Shown here in pieces: positions 16,931 through 24,758 of a DNA stretch of 57,469 bases. A program made the position numbers and the translations under genes. The DNA comes from Pseudonocardia sp. ICBG1293 (GTDB taxonomy: Bacteria > Actinomycetota > Actinomycetes > Mycobacteriales > Pseudonocardiaceae). The notes beneath the pieces were generated by a model that searched no databases, was not told the origin of the DNA, and saw nothing but the letters and a program-made list of their open reading frames with translations. The stretch lies in assembly GCF_020131355.1 (NCBI RefSeq), contig NZ_JAHLEL010000059.1:1-57469 (forward strand), given 5' to 3'. Position 1 is the first letter of the stretch; each line of letters starts with the position of its first letter.

Positions 16931-17624
16931 GGCGCGCTCAGGCGGTGGAAGCATTTGCCTCGATGAGTTCGCTGAATACCTCGGAGGGTTTCTTCCAGTC
17001 GAAGATTTTACGGGGTCGGTCGTTGATGTCGCTGGCGATCATGGCCAGATAGGTGGGGTCGGAGGGGATCTCCACGCCTTTGGGGGGGTACTCGCGCACG
17101 ATGCGGTTGAGGTTCTCATTGCTGCCCCGCTGCCAGGGGGAACGCGGCCGGTCGGAGTAGACTGGCATCGAGCCCTTGGTTACGGTGTGGTGGGCGGCCA
17201 TCTCTGTGCCGCAGTTCCAGGTCAACGACCGGCGCATCACCTCGGGGAGCCCGGCGGTCGCGGTGATCAGGGCACGGCTGACGGTGTGGGAGTCGCGTCC
17301 GTGCAGCGGGACCAGGACCAGGAACCGCGAGGTGCGCTCGACCAGCGTCGCCACCGCGGTCTTGCCTGTTTTGCCGATGATCAGGTCGCCCTCCCAGTGC
17401 CCGGGCACCGCCCGGCTCTCAGCTTCGGTGGGCCGGTCGTCGATGTAGGCCGGTTCGATGATCCGGGGAGCAGGTGGAGGCCTACGGCCGCCACGTCGGG
17501 CGGTCCGGCGGGTCCGTAACGCGATCAGCTCGCGAGCCAGGATGGACACCGGGGTGGCATAGATCCACTGGTAGATCGCCTCGTGGGACACCCGGCAAGT
17601 CTTGTCGGTCGGGTAGAGCCGAGG
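16931..17624 (-). pseudogene. IS30-family transposase, 3' half, catalytic Asp to Asn
   Basis: It begins at LPRLYPTDKTCRVSHEAIYQ next to the TAA/IS5-2 junction and runs to ELIEANASTA (stop 16938). The IS30 end GGCGCGCTCAGGCGG lies at 16931. The integrase core has D in HWEGDLIIGKTG and E in RGSNENLNR. The middle motif, TWDxG in active members, reads LTWNCGTEMA (AAC, codon 17216-17214). Together with 3437-3789 it makes one complete IS30 of about 1.05 kb. Confidence 0.85.
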
Positions 17625-17627
17625 TAA

Positions 17628-18172
17628 GAGCGTCCGGCAGTAGAGGTGGCCGTGTGTCGGTGTTGGTAGAGACACGGACCTGCAAGTGATCATGGGATTG
17701 CTGATGTCCTGATGATCGTGTGGAGAGTCCGTGCCTCTGCTGCCAGCATCTCTGATCGAGCCCTTGTGGGGCGAGTTCGCCGCTCTGATCGGGTCTGACC
17801 GGCCCGAGTTCGACCCGGCCCATCCGTGGGGCTGTCACCGTCGCCGGATCTCTGATCGGGTCGTGTTCGACCACGTCGTTGCCGCTCTGGTGCACGGTAG
17901 TGGCTACGAACGCATCGCCACGCCGGGTTGCTCGGACCGCACCATCCGCCGCCGTCTCGATGACTGGGCCACCGCGGGAGTCAGCGAGGAACTGCTCCGC
18001 ACCGCGCTGGCCGGTTACGACCAGATACTCGGCCTGGATCTTGACGATCTGGCGGTCGACGGATCGATCACCAAGGCACCAGGCGGAGGCGAGGTGGCCG
18101 GCCGCAGCCCTGTCGGCCGCGGCAAGCAGGGCACGAAACGGTCCGTGGCCTGCGATGACCAGGGCATCCCGC
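17628..18172 (+). pseudogene. IS5-2 copy, 5' part, cut by IS3-B
   Basis: The element end GAGCGTCCGGC follows TAA (17625-17627). The transposase starts at 17731 (MPLLPASLIEPLWGEFAALI) and runs through LAVDGSITKA to DDQGIPL, where IS3-B copy 2 interrupts. On the far side of that IS only the outermost 14 bp of IS5-2 remain (19481-19494). Confidence 0.85.
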
Positions 18173-18242
18173 TGAGGTTCCCCCGCTTTGCCGGAGTGTC
18201 TGAACACTGGTTCGATCTTGAGGGCCAGGAAGGAAGGCACTG

Positions 18243-18554
18243 GTGCCCGCACCGAAAAAGTACCCCGATGAGCTGCGCGAACGAGCGGTTCGGCTGTATC
18301 GGGAGTCCGACCCTCGCCCGACGTTCCGGGGGCTCGCCGAGCAGCTCGGGGTGCATCACGAGGCCCTGCGCAACTGGGTCCGTCAGGCCGAGGCAGACAC
18401 CGGCGAGCGCCATGATCGGCCGTCGACCGACATGCTCGCCGAGAACCGCCGGCTCGCGCGGGAGAACGCTGAGCTGCGGCGGGTCAACGAGGTCCTGCGC
18501 GCGGCGAGCGCCTATTTCGCCAGCGAGATCGGCCCGACCCGGAGGAAATCATGA
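18243..18554 (+). CDS. IS3-B OrfA
   Basis: 103 residues, same protein as at 11830-12141. Confidence 0.92.
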   Translation: MPAPKKYPDELRERAVRLYRESDPRPTFRGLAEQLGVHHEALRNWVRQAEADTGERHDRPSTDMLAENRRLARENAELRRVNEVLRAASAYFASEIGPTRRKS

Positions 18555-19447
18555 GCTTCGTCGATGCCCATGATTTCCCCGCCGGTCTCGTACTACGGGT
18601 CCTGAACATCGCGGCCTCGACCTACTACGACTGGCGCGCCCGCCGCGCGAACCCCTCTCAGCGGCAGCTCGACGACGCCGTCCTGCTTGAGCAGATCGTG
18701 AAGATCCGCTCGGTGAGCGAGTTCGCCACCACCTACGGATCCCCGCGGGTGTGGCTGGAGCTGCGCCGCCAGGGCGTGCACGTCGGGCGCAAGCGCGTCG
18801 CTCGGATCATGCGCGAGCACGGCCTTCAGGGCGCGCACCTGCGTCGCGGCTGGAAGGGCGGCTCGACCCGGCAGAATCCGGCCCACCGCCCGGCGCCGGA
18901 CCTGCTCGAACGCGACTTCACCGCGACCGCGCCCAACCGGGTGTGGGTGGCGGACCTGACTCGCATCGTCACCGGTGAGGGCGTGTTGTGGCTGGCCTCG
19001 GTGCGGGACGCGTTCTCCAACCGGGTCGTCGGCTGGGCCACCGACCCGCGAGCCACGACGGTGCTGGTGCTGACCGCGCTCAACCACGCGCTGCGCTCCC
19101 GGAGCCTGCGTCCCGGTCAGTTGATCTTTCACAGCGACAAGGGGGCCCAATACACGGCACTGCGATTCACTCAGCGCCTGGTCGACGCGGGTGTCGCCCC
19201 GTCGACAGGGTCCACAGGGGACAGCTATGACAACGCCCTCGCCGAGAACCTGTGGTCCACGCTCAAGATCGAGCTGCTCTACTGGCCCGGGACGGGCTTC
19301 GCGACCCGCTGCGAGGCCGAGCATGCGCTGATCCGCTACCTCGACGGCTGGTACAACCCGCGCCGGATCCAGGCCCGCCTCGGAGGGCTCTCACCCGACG
19401 AGTACGAAGACGACTATCGTCGCGCCCAGCGCGACGCCGACAGGTAA
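18551..19447 (+). CDS. IS3-B OrfB transposase
   Basis: 298 residues with the intact DDE set. It differs from copy 1 at least by Ser for Pro in IAASTYYDW, a variant shared with copies 3 and 4. Confidence 0.92.
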   Translation: MSFVDAHDFPAGLVLRVLNIAASTYYDWRARRANPSQRQLDDAVLLEQIVKIRSVSEFATTYGSPRVWLELRRQGVHVGRKRVARIMREHGLQGAHLRRGWKGGSTRQNPAHRPAPDLLERDFTATAPNRVWVADLTRIVTGEGVLWLASVRDAFSNRVVGWATDPRATTVLVLTALNHALRSRSLRPGQLIFHSDKGAQYTALRFTQRLVDAGVAPSTGSTGDSYDNALAENLWSTLKIELLYWPGTGFATRCEAEHALIRYLDGWYNPRRIQARLGGLSPDEYEDDYRRAQRDADR

Positions 19448-19494
19448 CCCGCACTCCGGCAAACCGGGGGAAGCTCACAAATCGCCGGACGCTC

Positions 19495-19740
19495 GAAAAC
19501 CGCCGAGCCTCACACACCGTTCATTGGACAGACCCGGACAGACCCCACGGGATGTTCATGACTGGGACGGGCAGGCTTGTCGTGACTGGTGAGAGGATTT
19601 CTGGCGGGTTCAGGTCGCCGGGGTGGTCGTGGGCAAGTCGACCCGGACCGCAGCCCGTGCTAGCGGGCGAGGACCGGAAGCGACGCGGCAGCACCGTTCG
19701 TGGGACTTGGCAGCCGCCGGGTGGGAGCACGAGCTGGTGT
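19495..19740 (+). other. unit start, coding-like remnant
   Basis: One frame reads RDVHDWDGQACRDW, a TGA at about 19592, then EDFWRVQVAGVVVGKSTRTA and HRSWDLAAAGWEHELVFSMT, running past the rep stop to about 19801. It may be the decayed 3' end of a gene convergent with rep. It is identical in units 2-4. No family is recognised. Confidence 0.3.
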
Positions 19741-21402
19741 TCAGCATGACGCCCCGGCAGAGGAGACCCGTCGGGAGCGCCGGGCCTGGAGCAGAGCGGT
19801 GATCTGAGCGCGGGCGCTCTCCCGGGTGGCGGCGCCGGCGGTGTCGTGGTCGGGGACGAGCCCGGTGAGTAGCGCGTGTCGGTCACGGGCCTGGTTACAG
19901 GCCAGGGTGGTGCGAGCCAGGGCCGGCTGTTGGTCGTCGACCCGGAGAGCGGTGGGTGGGAGCTGGGTGTGGCCGTAGGGCAGCCGCTGCGCGGCGGCGC
20001 GGCCGTGCCGGGCGGCGAGAGTGGCCCGCTGGCGGGCGTCGAGGTGCGGGGAGGTCAGGGGCCCGCGAGGCCCGGTCCAGGGGGCCAGGCGGTGGCGCAG
20101 CCACCCCGACGGCCAGCGCACCTGAGAGGCCGGGCAGCGCTCAACGGGCCGGGACGGCCCGTTGAGAGTGGGCTGGTGGGCCAGGGCGTGGCGCAGGTCG
20201 TTGTTGGTCCACCCCGCTCGCCAGAACGCCTTCACCGCGGCCCGGATCGCGCGGGGCGACAGCCGCGCCAGCAGCGGGTCATCGCGCAGCTGACGTGCTG
20301 CGGCGAGCATTTCCCCGCGGGTGAGGGGCACCCGCTCATCGAACCAGTCCCCCTCGCGGCGGCCCTGCCGGGGCGGCGACGGCCGAACAGGCCGCACGGA
20401 CCGCGGGGTCCGCGGGGTCCGCGCTGAGGGTCGGAGTCCAGCCGGTGGCTTATTGTGGATGATCGTTCTCGCGCGCGTATGAGGGGAACTCTTACCTTCG
20501 GTAAGAGTAAACCCCGTTGGGGTCCAACTTTCGCCGTGCAACGATCCCGAGGGGGGTTCGAGCGGGGCCCCTGAGGGGGTTGCGGAGGGGATGTCGACGG
20601 TCTCGGTGAGCGGGCGGGCTACGTCGCGCGCGGCGGCGGTGTTCAACTCGGTGATGGCGTGGTCGGGGAGGCGGAGTTGATATACGGCGGCCCGGTTCCC
20701 GGTCTGGGCTCGGCGGTCGGCGTGGGTGCTGGTCTGTGCGGTGATCTGGCGTTCGAGTAGGTTGCGGTAGCGGTGGGTGGTGCCGCGTTCGACGAGGACG
20801 AGCCAGCCGAGTTTTTTCAGCGTGGCGATCCAGGCTGCGATCGAGGCTCTCGACCATCCGGTGGTCTCCTGCAGCCGGGCCCAGGTCGGCCGGGTCAGGT
20901 GATCGGTCCAGTCCGCCCGGCGGGCCAGCTCGGTCAGCAGAGCGCGCAGACGGCGCTGGACATCGCTACGCAGCCCCTGGAACCAGGAGGAGTCACGCAG
21001 CGCGTGGGTCCAGTGCCGGGCCGTGCGCGGCAACCCCCGGATCGCCGCGGCAACGTCCTCGCCACCGCTCGGGGTGGCCGTGTCAGCGGTGATCGCCGAC
21101 CAGCACACGGTGCAGAGGATCGAGGCGAGCACTGTGTCCCGGTCGACCCCGGAACGACGCACACAGTGCGTACACATCTGCGCCACTGCTGGAGCGGCGA
21201 GGGCTGCACGGTCGGTGAGCAGGTGGGCGGCGGTCAGGGCCGCTGCCGCGATAGCGAGCTGCCCGGGGCCGATCCCCGGCAGCGGCCAAAGACTACCGAC
21301 AGGGGTGGGGCGGATCGGACAGACGTCCTGGCCGTCGGCGTCCCCGGTAGGGGGCGTTGCCCGGTGGTCAGTGTCCGAGCTATTCTTGTCGCACGCTAGC
21401 AA
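19741..21402 (-). CDS. putative plasmid replication initiator (unit 1)
   Basis: 553 residues. The TTG start at 21402 is supported by AAGGAG ten bases upstream, which is buried in a hairpin (21411-21447). Residues about 77-100 hold two CxxC pairs (MCTHC ... LCTVC), a likely zinc site. About 168-213 is a winged helix (PTWARLQETTGWSRASIAAW, LKKLGWLVLVERG). A basic Pro/Arg-rich linker follows, then a conserved helical C-terminal part (LSPRAIRAAVKAFWRAGWTN, WPSGWLRHRLAPW). No HUH rolling-circle motif is present. Directly upstream lie three inverted repeats and about 24 nine-bp iteron-like repeats. That context, rather than a named family, leads me to call it an iteron-dependent initiator. A transcriptional regulator is the alternative. 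Confidence 0.55.
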   Translation of the reverse strand: MLACDKNSSDTDHRATPPTGDADGQDVCPIRPTPVGSLWPLPGIGPGQLAIAAAALTAAHLLTDRAALAAPAVAQMCTHCVRRSGVDRDTVLASILCTVCWSAITADTATPSGGEDVAAAIRGLPRTARHWTHALRDSSWFQGLRSDVQRRLRALLTELARRADWTDHLTRPTWARLQETTGWSRASIAAWIATLKKLGWLVLVERGTTHRYRNLLERQITAQTSTHADRRAQTGNRAAVYQLRLPDHAITELNTAAARDVARPLTETVDIPSATPSGAPLEPPSGSLHGESWTPTGFTLTEGKSSPHTRARTIIHNKPPAGLRPSARTPRTPRSVRPVRPSPPRQGRREGDWFDERVPLTRGEMLAAARQLRDDPLLARLSPRAIRAAVKAFWRAGWTNNDLRHALAHQPTLNGPSRPVERCPASQVRWPSGWLRHRLAPWTGPRGPLTSPHLDARQRATLAARHGRAAAQRLPYGHTQLPPTALRVDDQQPALARTTLACNQARDRHALLTGLVPDHDTAGAATRESARAQITALLQARRSRRVSSAGASC

Positions 21403-21410
21403 GGCGTGTT

Positions 21411-21447
21411 CGCTCCTTCAGATGATGGTGGGGGGGCTGAAGGAGCG
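21411..21447 (-). promoter_or_regulatory. hairpin sequestering the rep ribosome binding site
   Basis: In the rep transcript, CGCUCCUUCAG pairs perfectly with CUGAAGGAGCG around a 15-base C-rich loop. The AAGGAG Shine-Dalgarno is inside the 3' arm, ten bases before the UUG start. Translation would need the hairpin opened, a layout typical of copy-number control. Confidence 0.6.
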
Positions 21448-21470
21448 GAGTGGTGACTCCGTTGTACTTC

Positions 21471-21508
21471 CGTCGTAGGGCCCGGCCGTCAGGTCGGGCC
21501 CTACGACG
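21471..21508. repeat. 14-bp inverted repeat upstream of rep
   Basis: CGTCGTAGGGCCCG, ten-base loop, then CGGGCCCTACGACG, a perfect stem. It could end a counter-transcript or be an origin structure. It is intact in unit 3 (31512-31549) and interrupted by extra bases in unit 2 (26488-26529). Confidence 0.7.
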
Positions 21509-21510
21509 TT

Positions 21511-21534
21511 CTGAAGCACATACTGCTGCTTCAG
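21511..21534. repeat. 8-bp inverted repeat upstream of rep
   Basis: CTGAAGCA and TGCTTCAG separated by eight bases. The CTGAAG/CTTCAG core also occurs in the hairpin at 21411. Confidence 0.55.
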
Positions 21535-21625
21535 CCCGCCATGTGGAGTTGAGTTCGGTGCGACCAGCACGTGGTGGCTGGTTCAGGGGGCCTAGCTGCG
21601 CATCGTCGTCGATCCTTCGTTCGGT

Positions 21626-21841
21626 CCGGAAGACCCGGAAGACCCGGAAGACCCGGAAGACCCGGAAGACCCGGAAGACCCGGAAGACCCGGAAGACCCG
21701 GAAGACCCGGAAGACCCGGAAGACCCGGAAGACCCGGAAGACCCGGAAGACCCGGAAGACCCGGAAGACCCGGAAGACCCGGAAGACCCGGAAGACCCGG
21801 AAGACCCGGAAGACCCGGAAGACCCGGAAGACCCGGAAGAC
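21626..21841. repeat. 9-bp iteron-like array, 24 copies (unit 1)
   Basis: 216 bp of perfect tandem CCGGAAGAC, exactly 24 units, 220 bp upstream of the rep start. All reading frames through it stay open because the period is nine. It is a candidate origin and initiator-binding array. Confidence 0.85.
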
Positions 21842-21877
21842 CCGGCTCAGCTTCCGATCCTGCCAGACCTGACTCGC

Positions 21878-21895
21878 GGCCCTGCCGACAGGGCC
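21878..21895 (-). terminator. short hairpin after the 113-residue gene
   Basis: GGCCCTG and CAGGGCC around a four-base loop, starting three bases beyond the stop of the gene at 21899. It also closes off the iteron array. Confidence 0.4.
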
Positions 21896-21898
21896 GGG

Positions 21899-22240
21899 CT
21901 ACTGGCCTGTCGGCCGCTTCGGCGCCCCGCTAGGGTCGTCCCGGTCATCGAGGTCGTCGAGGTGCTCGACGCAGTCATCGAGGATCGCCTGAGTGGTCCG
22001 GACATGCCACGCCGCCGGCGCCTGATCTTCGAGGGTCGCCCCGTACGGGTTACGGACCTTCTCCGCTGCACACACCAGCTCCCGGGCCACAGCGAGGATC
22101 TTGTCCCGCAACCAGTTCTCCTCCAGATCCACCCCACCACGCCCCACACGACGGACCGGCCGCGGGGAGACGAGGCCCGGTGGCATCCACTGCGGGCCGG
22201 GATCAGGCTCGTTGGGTGGCTCGGGGTGCGAGTTGAGCAC
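21899..22240 (-). CDS. small acidic hypothetical protein (unit 1)
   Basis: 113 residues. The GTG at 22240 is chosen because GGAGG lies six bases upstream; the longer frame upstream reads as low-complexity. A Pro-rich N-terminal part precedes a helical segment (DLEENWLRDKILAVARELVC) and an acidic tail (DDCVEHLDDLDDRDD). No family is recognised. It lies between the iterons and the divergently transcribed EspR-like gene, so a role in replication control or partition is possible but unproven. It is identical in unit 2 and frameshifted in unit 3. Confidence 0.5.
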   Translation of the reverse strand: MLNSHPEPPNEPDPGPQWMPPGLVSPRPVRRVGRGGVDLEENWLRDKILAVARELVCAAEKVRNPYGATLEDQAPAAWHVRTTQAILDDCVEHLDDLDDRDDPSGAPKRPTGQ

Positions 22241-22418
22241 GGTCTTCCTCCGAGGTCCGGAGCTCCGGGCGCCACTTGCTTGGCTGCATGCGCACCGCAG
22301 GAGCGATGTTGTGAGCTTGCATGTCTGGGCACGCTCTGTCAATGCAGCTATGCTCTGCGTGTGCGCGATCATGCATACGGGTGGTCGTCGATGAGGAGGG
22401 GCGGAAGGGCGGTTCGGT

Positions 22419-22895
22419 GTGGGTGCCACGGCAGATGAGGTAGAGGTTCGAGCGGCCGAGAGACTGGCCAACAAGATCAACATGTTGTTCGACACGGTCT
22501 ATGACCGTTCGGTGCGGGATCGTCCGTATTCGACGAATGAGGTTGCTCAGTGGCTCCAGGAGCACGCTGATGAAGGGCCAACGATCAGCGCTAACTATCT
22601 GCGAGCTCTCCGCGGTGCGTGGCGTACGAACCCGACTGCGAACAGTCTGCGCGCGATTGCTCGATTTTTCCAGGTTGATCCGGGATATCTTTTAACGGAT
22701 GACAGGAAGACTGAAGAGTTGCATCAGGAGCTGTCTGCTCTTCGGCTCCTTGCCGATGCTAGCGCCCGTGGTATTGCTACTCGCGCTGCATCGCTGGACG
22801 CTTCCACGCAGGCCTGGGTATTGCAGATGCTAGAGACTCTGCCGACACACAGGGAAAGAGAGAGCCGAGAGCAGGAAGACACCTCTTCCAGGTAG
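22419..22895 (+). CDS. EspR-like helix-turn-helix regulator (unit 1)
   Basis: 158 residues from GTG at 22419 (GGAAGGG upstream). It follows the plan of mycobacterial EspR: LANKINMLFDTVYD, then a helix-turn-helix (STNEVAQWLQEH, ISANYLRALRGAWRTNP), TANSLRAIARFFQVDPGYLL, and a C-terminal dimerisation helix (EELHQELSALRLLADASARG, QAWVLQMLETLP). EspR is a nucleoid-associated DNA-binding regulator that forms dimers of dimers and loops DNA. Encoded beside the iteron array and divergent from the acidic-protein gene, it could set plasmid gene expression or bridge origin copies. Confidence 0.8.
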   Translation: MGATADEVEVRAAERLANKINMLFDTVYDRSVRDRPYSTNEVAQWLQEHADEGPTISANYLRALRGAWRTNPTANSLRAIARFFQVDPGYLLTDDRKTEELHQELSALRLLADASARGIATRAASLDASTQAWVLQMLETLPTHRERESREQEDTSSR

Positions 22896-22927
22896 CGATT
22901 GATCCTATATAAGCAGGTCCGCCACCT

Positions 22928-23053
22928 CTGAAGCAGTCCCTTTCGAAGGCTGTGAGTCGCGCGGAACGCCGTTATCGTTCTCTTGCAGAAACTCTGAACC
23001 ATGCGCTTCGAGGGCGGCCTGAATTCGGTCAAGCCCGCCGGCGTGGTGTGTGA
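22928..23053 (+). CDS. possible 41-residue ORF after the EspR-like gene
   Basis: Same strand, 32 bp after the EspR-like stop. It reads KQSLSKAVSRAERRYRSLAE then TLNHALRGRPEFGQARRRGV, basic and helical, and looks like protein. Only CTG (22928) or an internal GTG is available as start. It is repeated unchanged at 27948-28073. Confidence 0.3.
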   Translation: MKQSLSKAVSRAERRYRSLAETLNHALRGRPEFGQARRRGV

Positions 23054-23088
23054 CGACTACCGCGTGATCTCCTGTTCTGTCAGGCGCT

Positions 23089-23193
23089 GAGCGCCGGGAT
23101 CGTGTCGGTTGAGGTCACCTCCTCGCCGTTGGAAGCGGTGCCGGAGACCACGGTGACTCGGGCGCGGGCCAGGACCTCGAGCCCGAGGTAGCG
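23089..23193 (-). pseudogene. C-terminal remnant of an unknown gene next to IS3-B
   Basis: On the minus strand directly after the IS3-B end the frame reads YLGLEVLARARVTVVSGTAS then NGEEVTSTDTIPALSA and stops. It is a beta-rich tail without recognised family, cut by IS3-B. The same remnant is at 28109-28213. Confidence 0.35.
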
Positions 23194-23223
23194 TGAGCTT
23201 CCCCCGGTTTGCCGGAGTGTGGG

Positions 23224-24120
23224 TTACCTGTCGGCGTCGCGCTGGGCGCGACGATAGTCGTCTTCGTACTCGTCGGGTGAGAGCCCTCCGAGGCGGGCCT
23301 GGATCCGGCGCGGGTTGTACCAGCCGTCGAGGTAGCGGATCAGCGCATGCTCGGCCTCGCAGCGGGTCGCGAAGCCCGTCCCGGGCCAGTAGAGCAGCTC
23401 GATCTTGAGCGTGGACCACAGGTTCTCGGCGAGGGCGTTGTCATAGCTGTCCCCTGTGGACCCTGTCGACGGGGCGACACCCGCGTCGACCAGGCGCTGA
23501 GTGAATCGCAGTGCCGTGTATTGGGCCCCCTTGTCGCTGTGAAAGATCAACTGACCGGGACGCAGGCTCCGGGAGCGCAGCGCGTGGTTGAGCGCGGTCA
23601 GCACCAGCACCGTCGTGGCTCGCGGGTCGGTGGCCCAGCCGACGACCCGGTTGGAGAACGCGTCCCGCACCGAGGCCAGCCACAACACGCCCTCACCGGT
23701 GACGATGCGAGTCAGGTCCGCCACCCACACCCGGTTGGGCGCGGTCGCGGTGAAGTCGCGTTCGAGCAGGTCCGGCGCCGGGCGGTGGGCCGGATTCTGC
23801 CGGGTCGAGCCGCCCTTCCAGCCGCGACGCAGGTGCGCGCCCTGAAGGCCGTGCTCGCGCATGATCCGAGCGACGCGCTTGCGCCCGACGTGCACGCCCT
23901 GGCGGCGCAGCTCCAGCCACACCCGCGGGGATCCGTAGGTGGTGGCGAACTCGCTCACCGAGCGGATCTTCACGATCTGCTCAAGCAGGACGGCGTCGTC
24001 GAGCTGCCGCTGAGAGGGGTTCGCGCGGCGGGCGCGCCAGTCGTAGTAGGTCGAGGCCGCGATGTTCAGGACCCGTAGTACGAGACCGGCGGGGAAATCA
24101 TGGGCATCGACGAAGCTCAT
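23224..24120 (-). CDS. IS3-B OrfB transposase
   Basis: 298 residues, Ser variant, DDE intact. Confidence 0.92.
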   Translation of the reverse strand: MSFVDAHDFPAGLVLRVLNIAASTYYDWRARRANPSQRQLDDAVLLEQIVKIRSVSEFATTYGSPRVWLELRRQGVHVGRKRVARIMREHGLQGAHLRRGWKGGSTRQNPAHRPAPDLLERDFTATAPNRVWVADLTRIVTGEGVLWLASVRDAFSNRVVGWATDPRATTVLVLTALNHALRSRSLRPGQLIFHSDKGAQYTALRFTQRLVDAGVAPSTGSTGDSYDNALAENLWSTLKIELLYWPGTGFATRCEAEHALIRYLDGWYNPRRIQARLGGLSPDEYEDDYRRAQRDADR

Positions 24121-24428
24121 GATTTCCTCCGGGTCGGGCCGATCTCGCTGGCGAAATAGGCGCTCGCCGCGCGCAGGACCTCGTTGACCCGCCGCAGCTC
24201 AGCGTTCTCCCGCGCGAGCCGGCGGTTCTCGGCGAGCATGTCGGTCGACGGCCGATCATGGCGCTCGCCGGTGTCTGCCTCGGCCTGACGGACCCAGTTG
24301 CGCAGGGCCTCGTGATGCACCCCGAGCTGCTCGGCGAGCCCCCGGAACGTCGGGCGAGGGTCGGACTCCCGATACAGCCGAACCGCTCGTTCGCGCAGCT
24401 CATCGGGGTACTTTTTCGGTGCGGGCAC
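24117..24428 (-). CDS. IS3-B OrfA
   Basis: 103 residues, same as copy 1; its stop overlaps the OrfB start (ATGA). Confidence 0.92.
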   Translation of the reverse strand: MPAPKKYPDELRERAVRLYRESDPRPTFRGLAEQLGVHHEALRNWVRQAEADTGERHDRPSTDMLAENRRLARENAELRRVNEVLRAASAYFASEIGPTRRKS

Positions 24429-24758
24429 CAGTGCCTTCCTTCCTGGCCCTCAAGATCGAACCAGTGTTCAGACACTCCGGCAAAGCGGGGGAACCTCAAT
24501 CGCCGGACGCTCGAAAACCGCCGAGCCTCACACACCGTTCATTGGACAGACCCGGACAGACCCCACGGGATGTTCATGACTGGGACGGGCAGGCTTGTCG
24601 TGACTGGTGAGAGGATTTCTGGCGGGTTCAGGTCGCCGGGGTGGTCGTGGGCAAGTCGACCCGGACCGCAGCCCGTGCTAGCGGGCGAGGACCGGAAGCG
24701 ACGCGGCAGCACCGTTCGTGGGACTTGGCAGCCGCCGGGTGGGAGCACGAGCTGGTGT

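Larger units (their letters stand above)
18173..19477 (+). mobile_element. IS3-B copy 2
   Basis: 1305 bp in plus orientation. There is no target duplication (left flank IS5-2 coding sequence, right flank CAA plus the 14-bp IS5-2 end), indicating a deletion on its right side. Confidence 0.9.
19481..24498. repeat. tandem unit 1 (5018 bp): replicon module plus IS3-B
   Basis: It starts at the 14-bp IS5-2 end (ATCGCCGGACGCTC) and ends with IS3-B copy 3. It contains rep, three hairpins, the 9-bp array, the 113-residue gene and the EspR-like gene. Unit 2 (24499-29518) is nearly identical, unit 3 is degraded, and unit 4 is a fragment. Confidence 0.9.
23194..24498 (-). mobile_element. IS3-B copy 3
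   Basis: 1305 bp, minus orientation. The left flank GCG does not match the right flank ATC (start of the IS5-2 end), so it was not a simple insertion. Confidence 0.9.
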
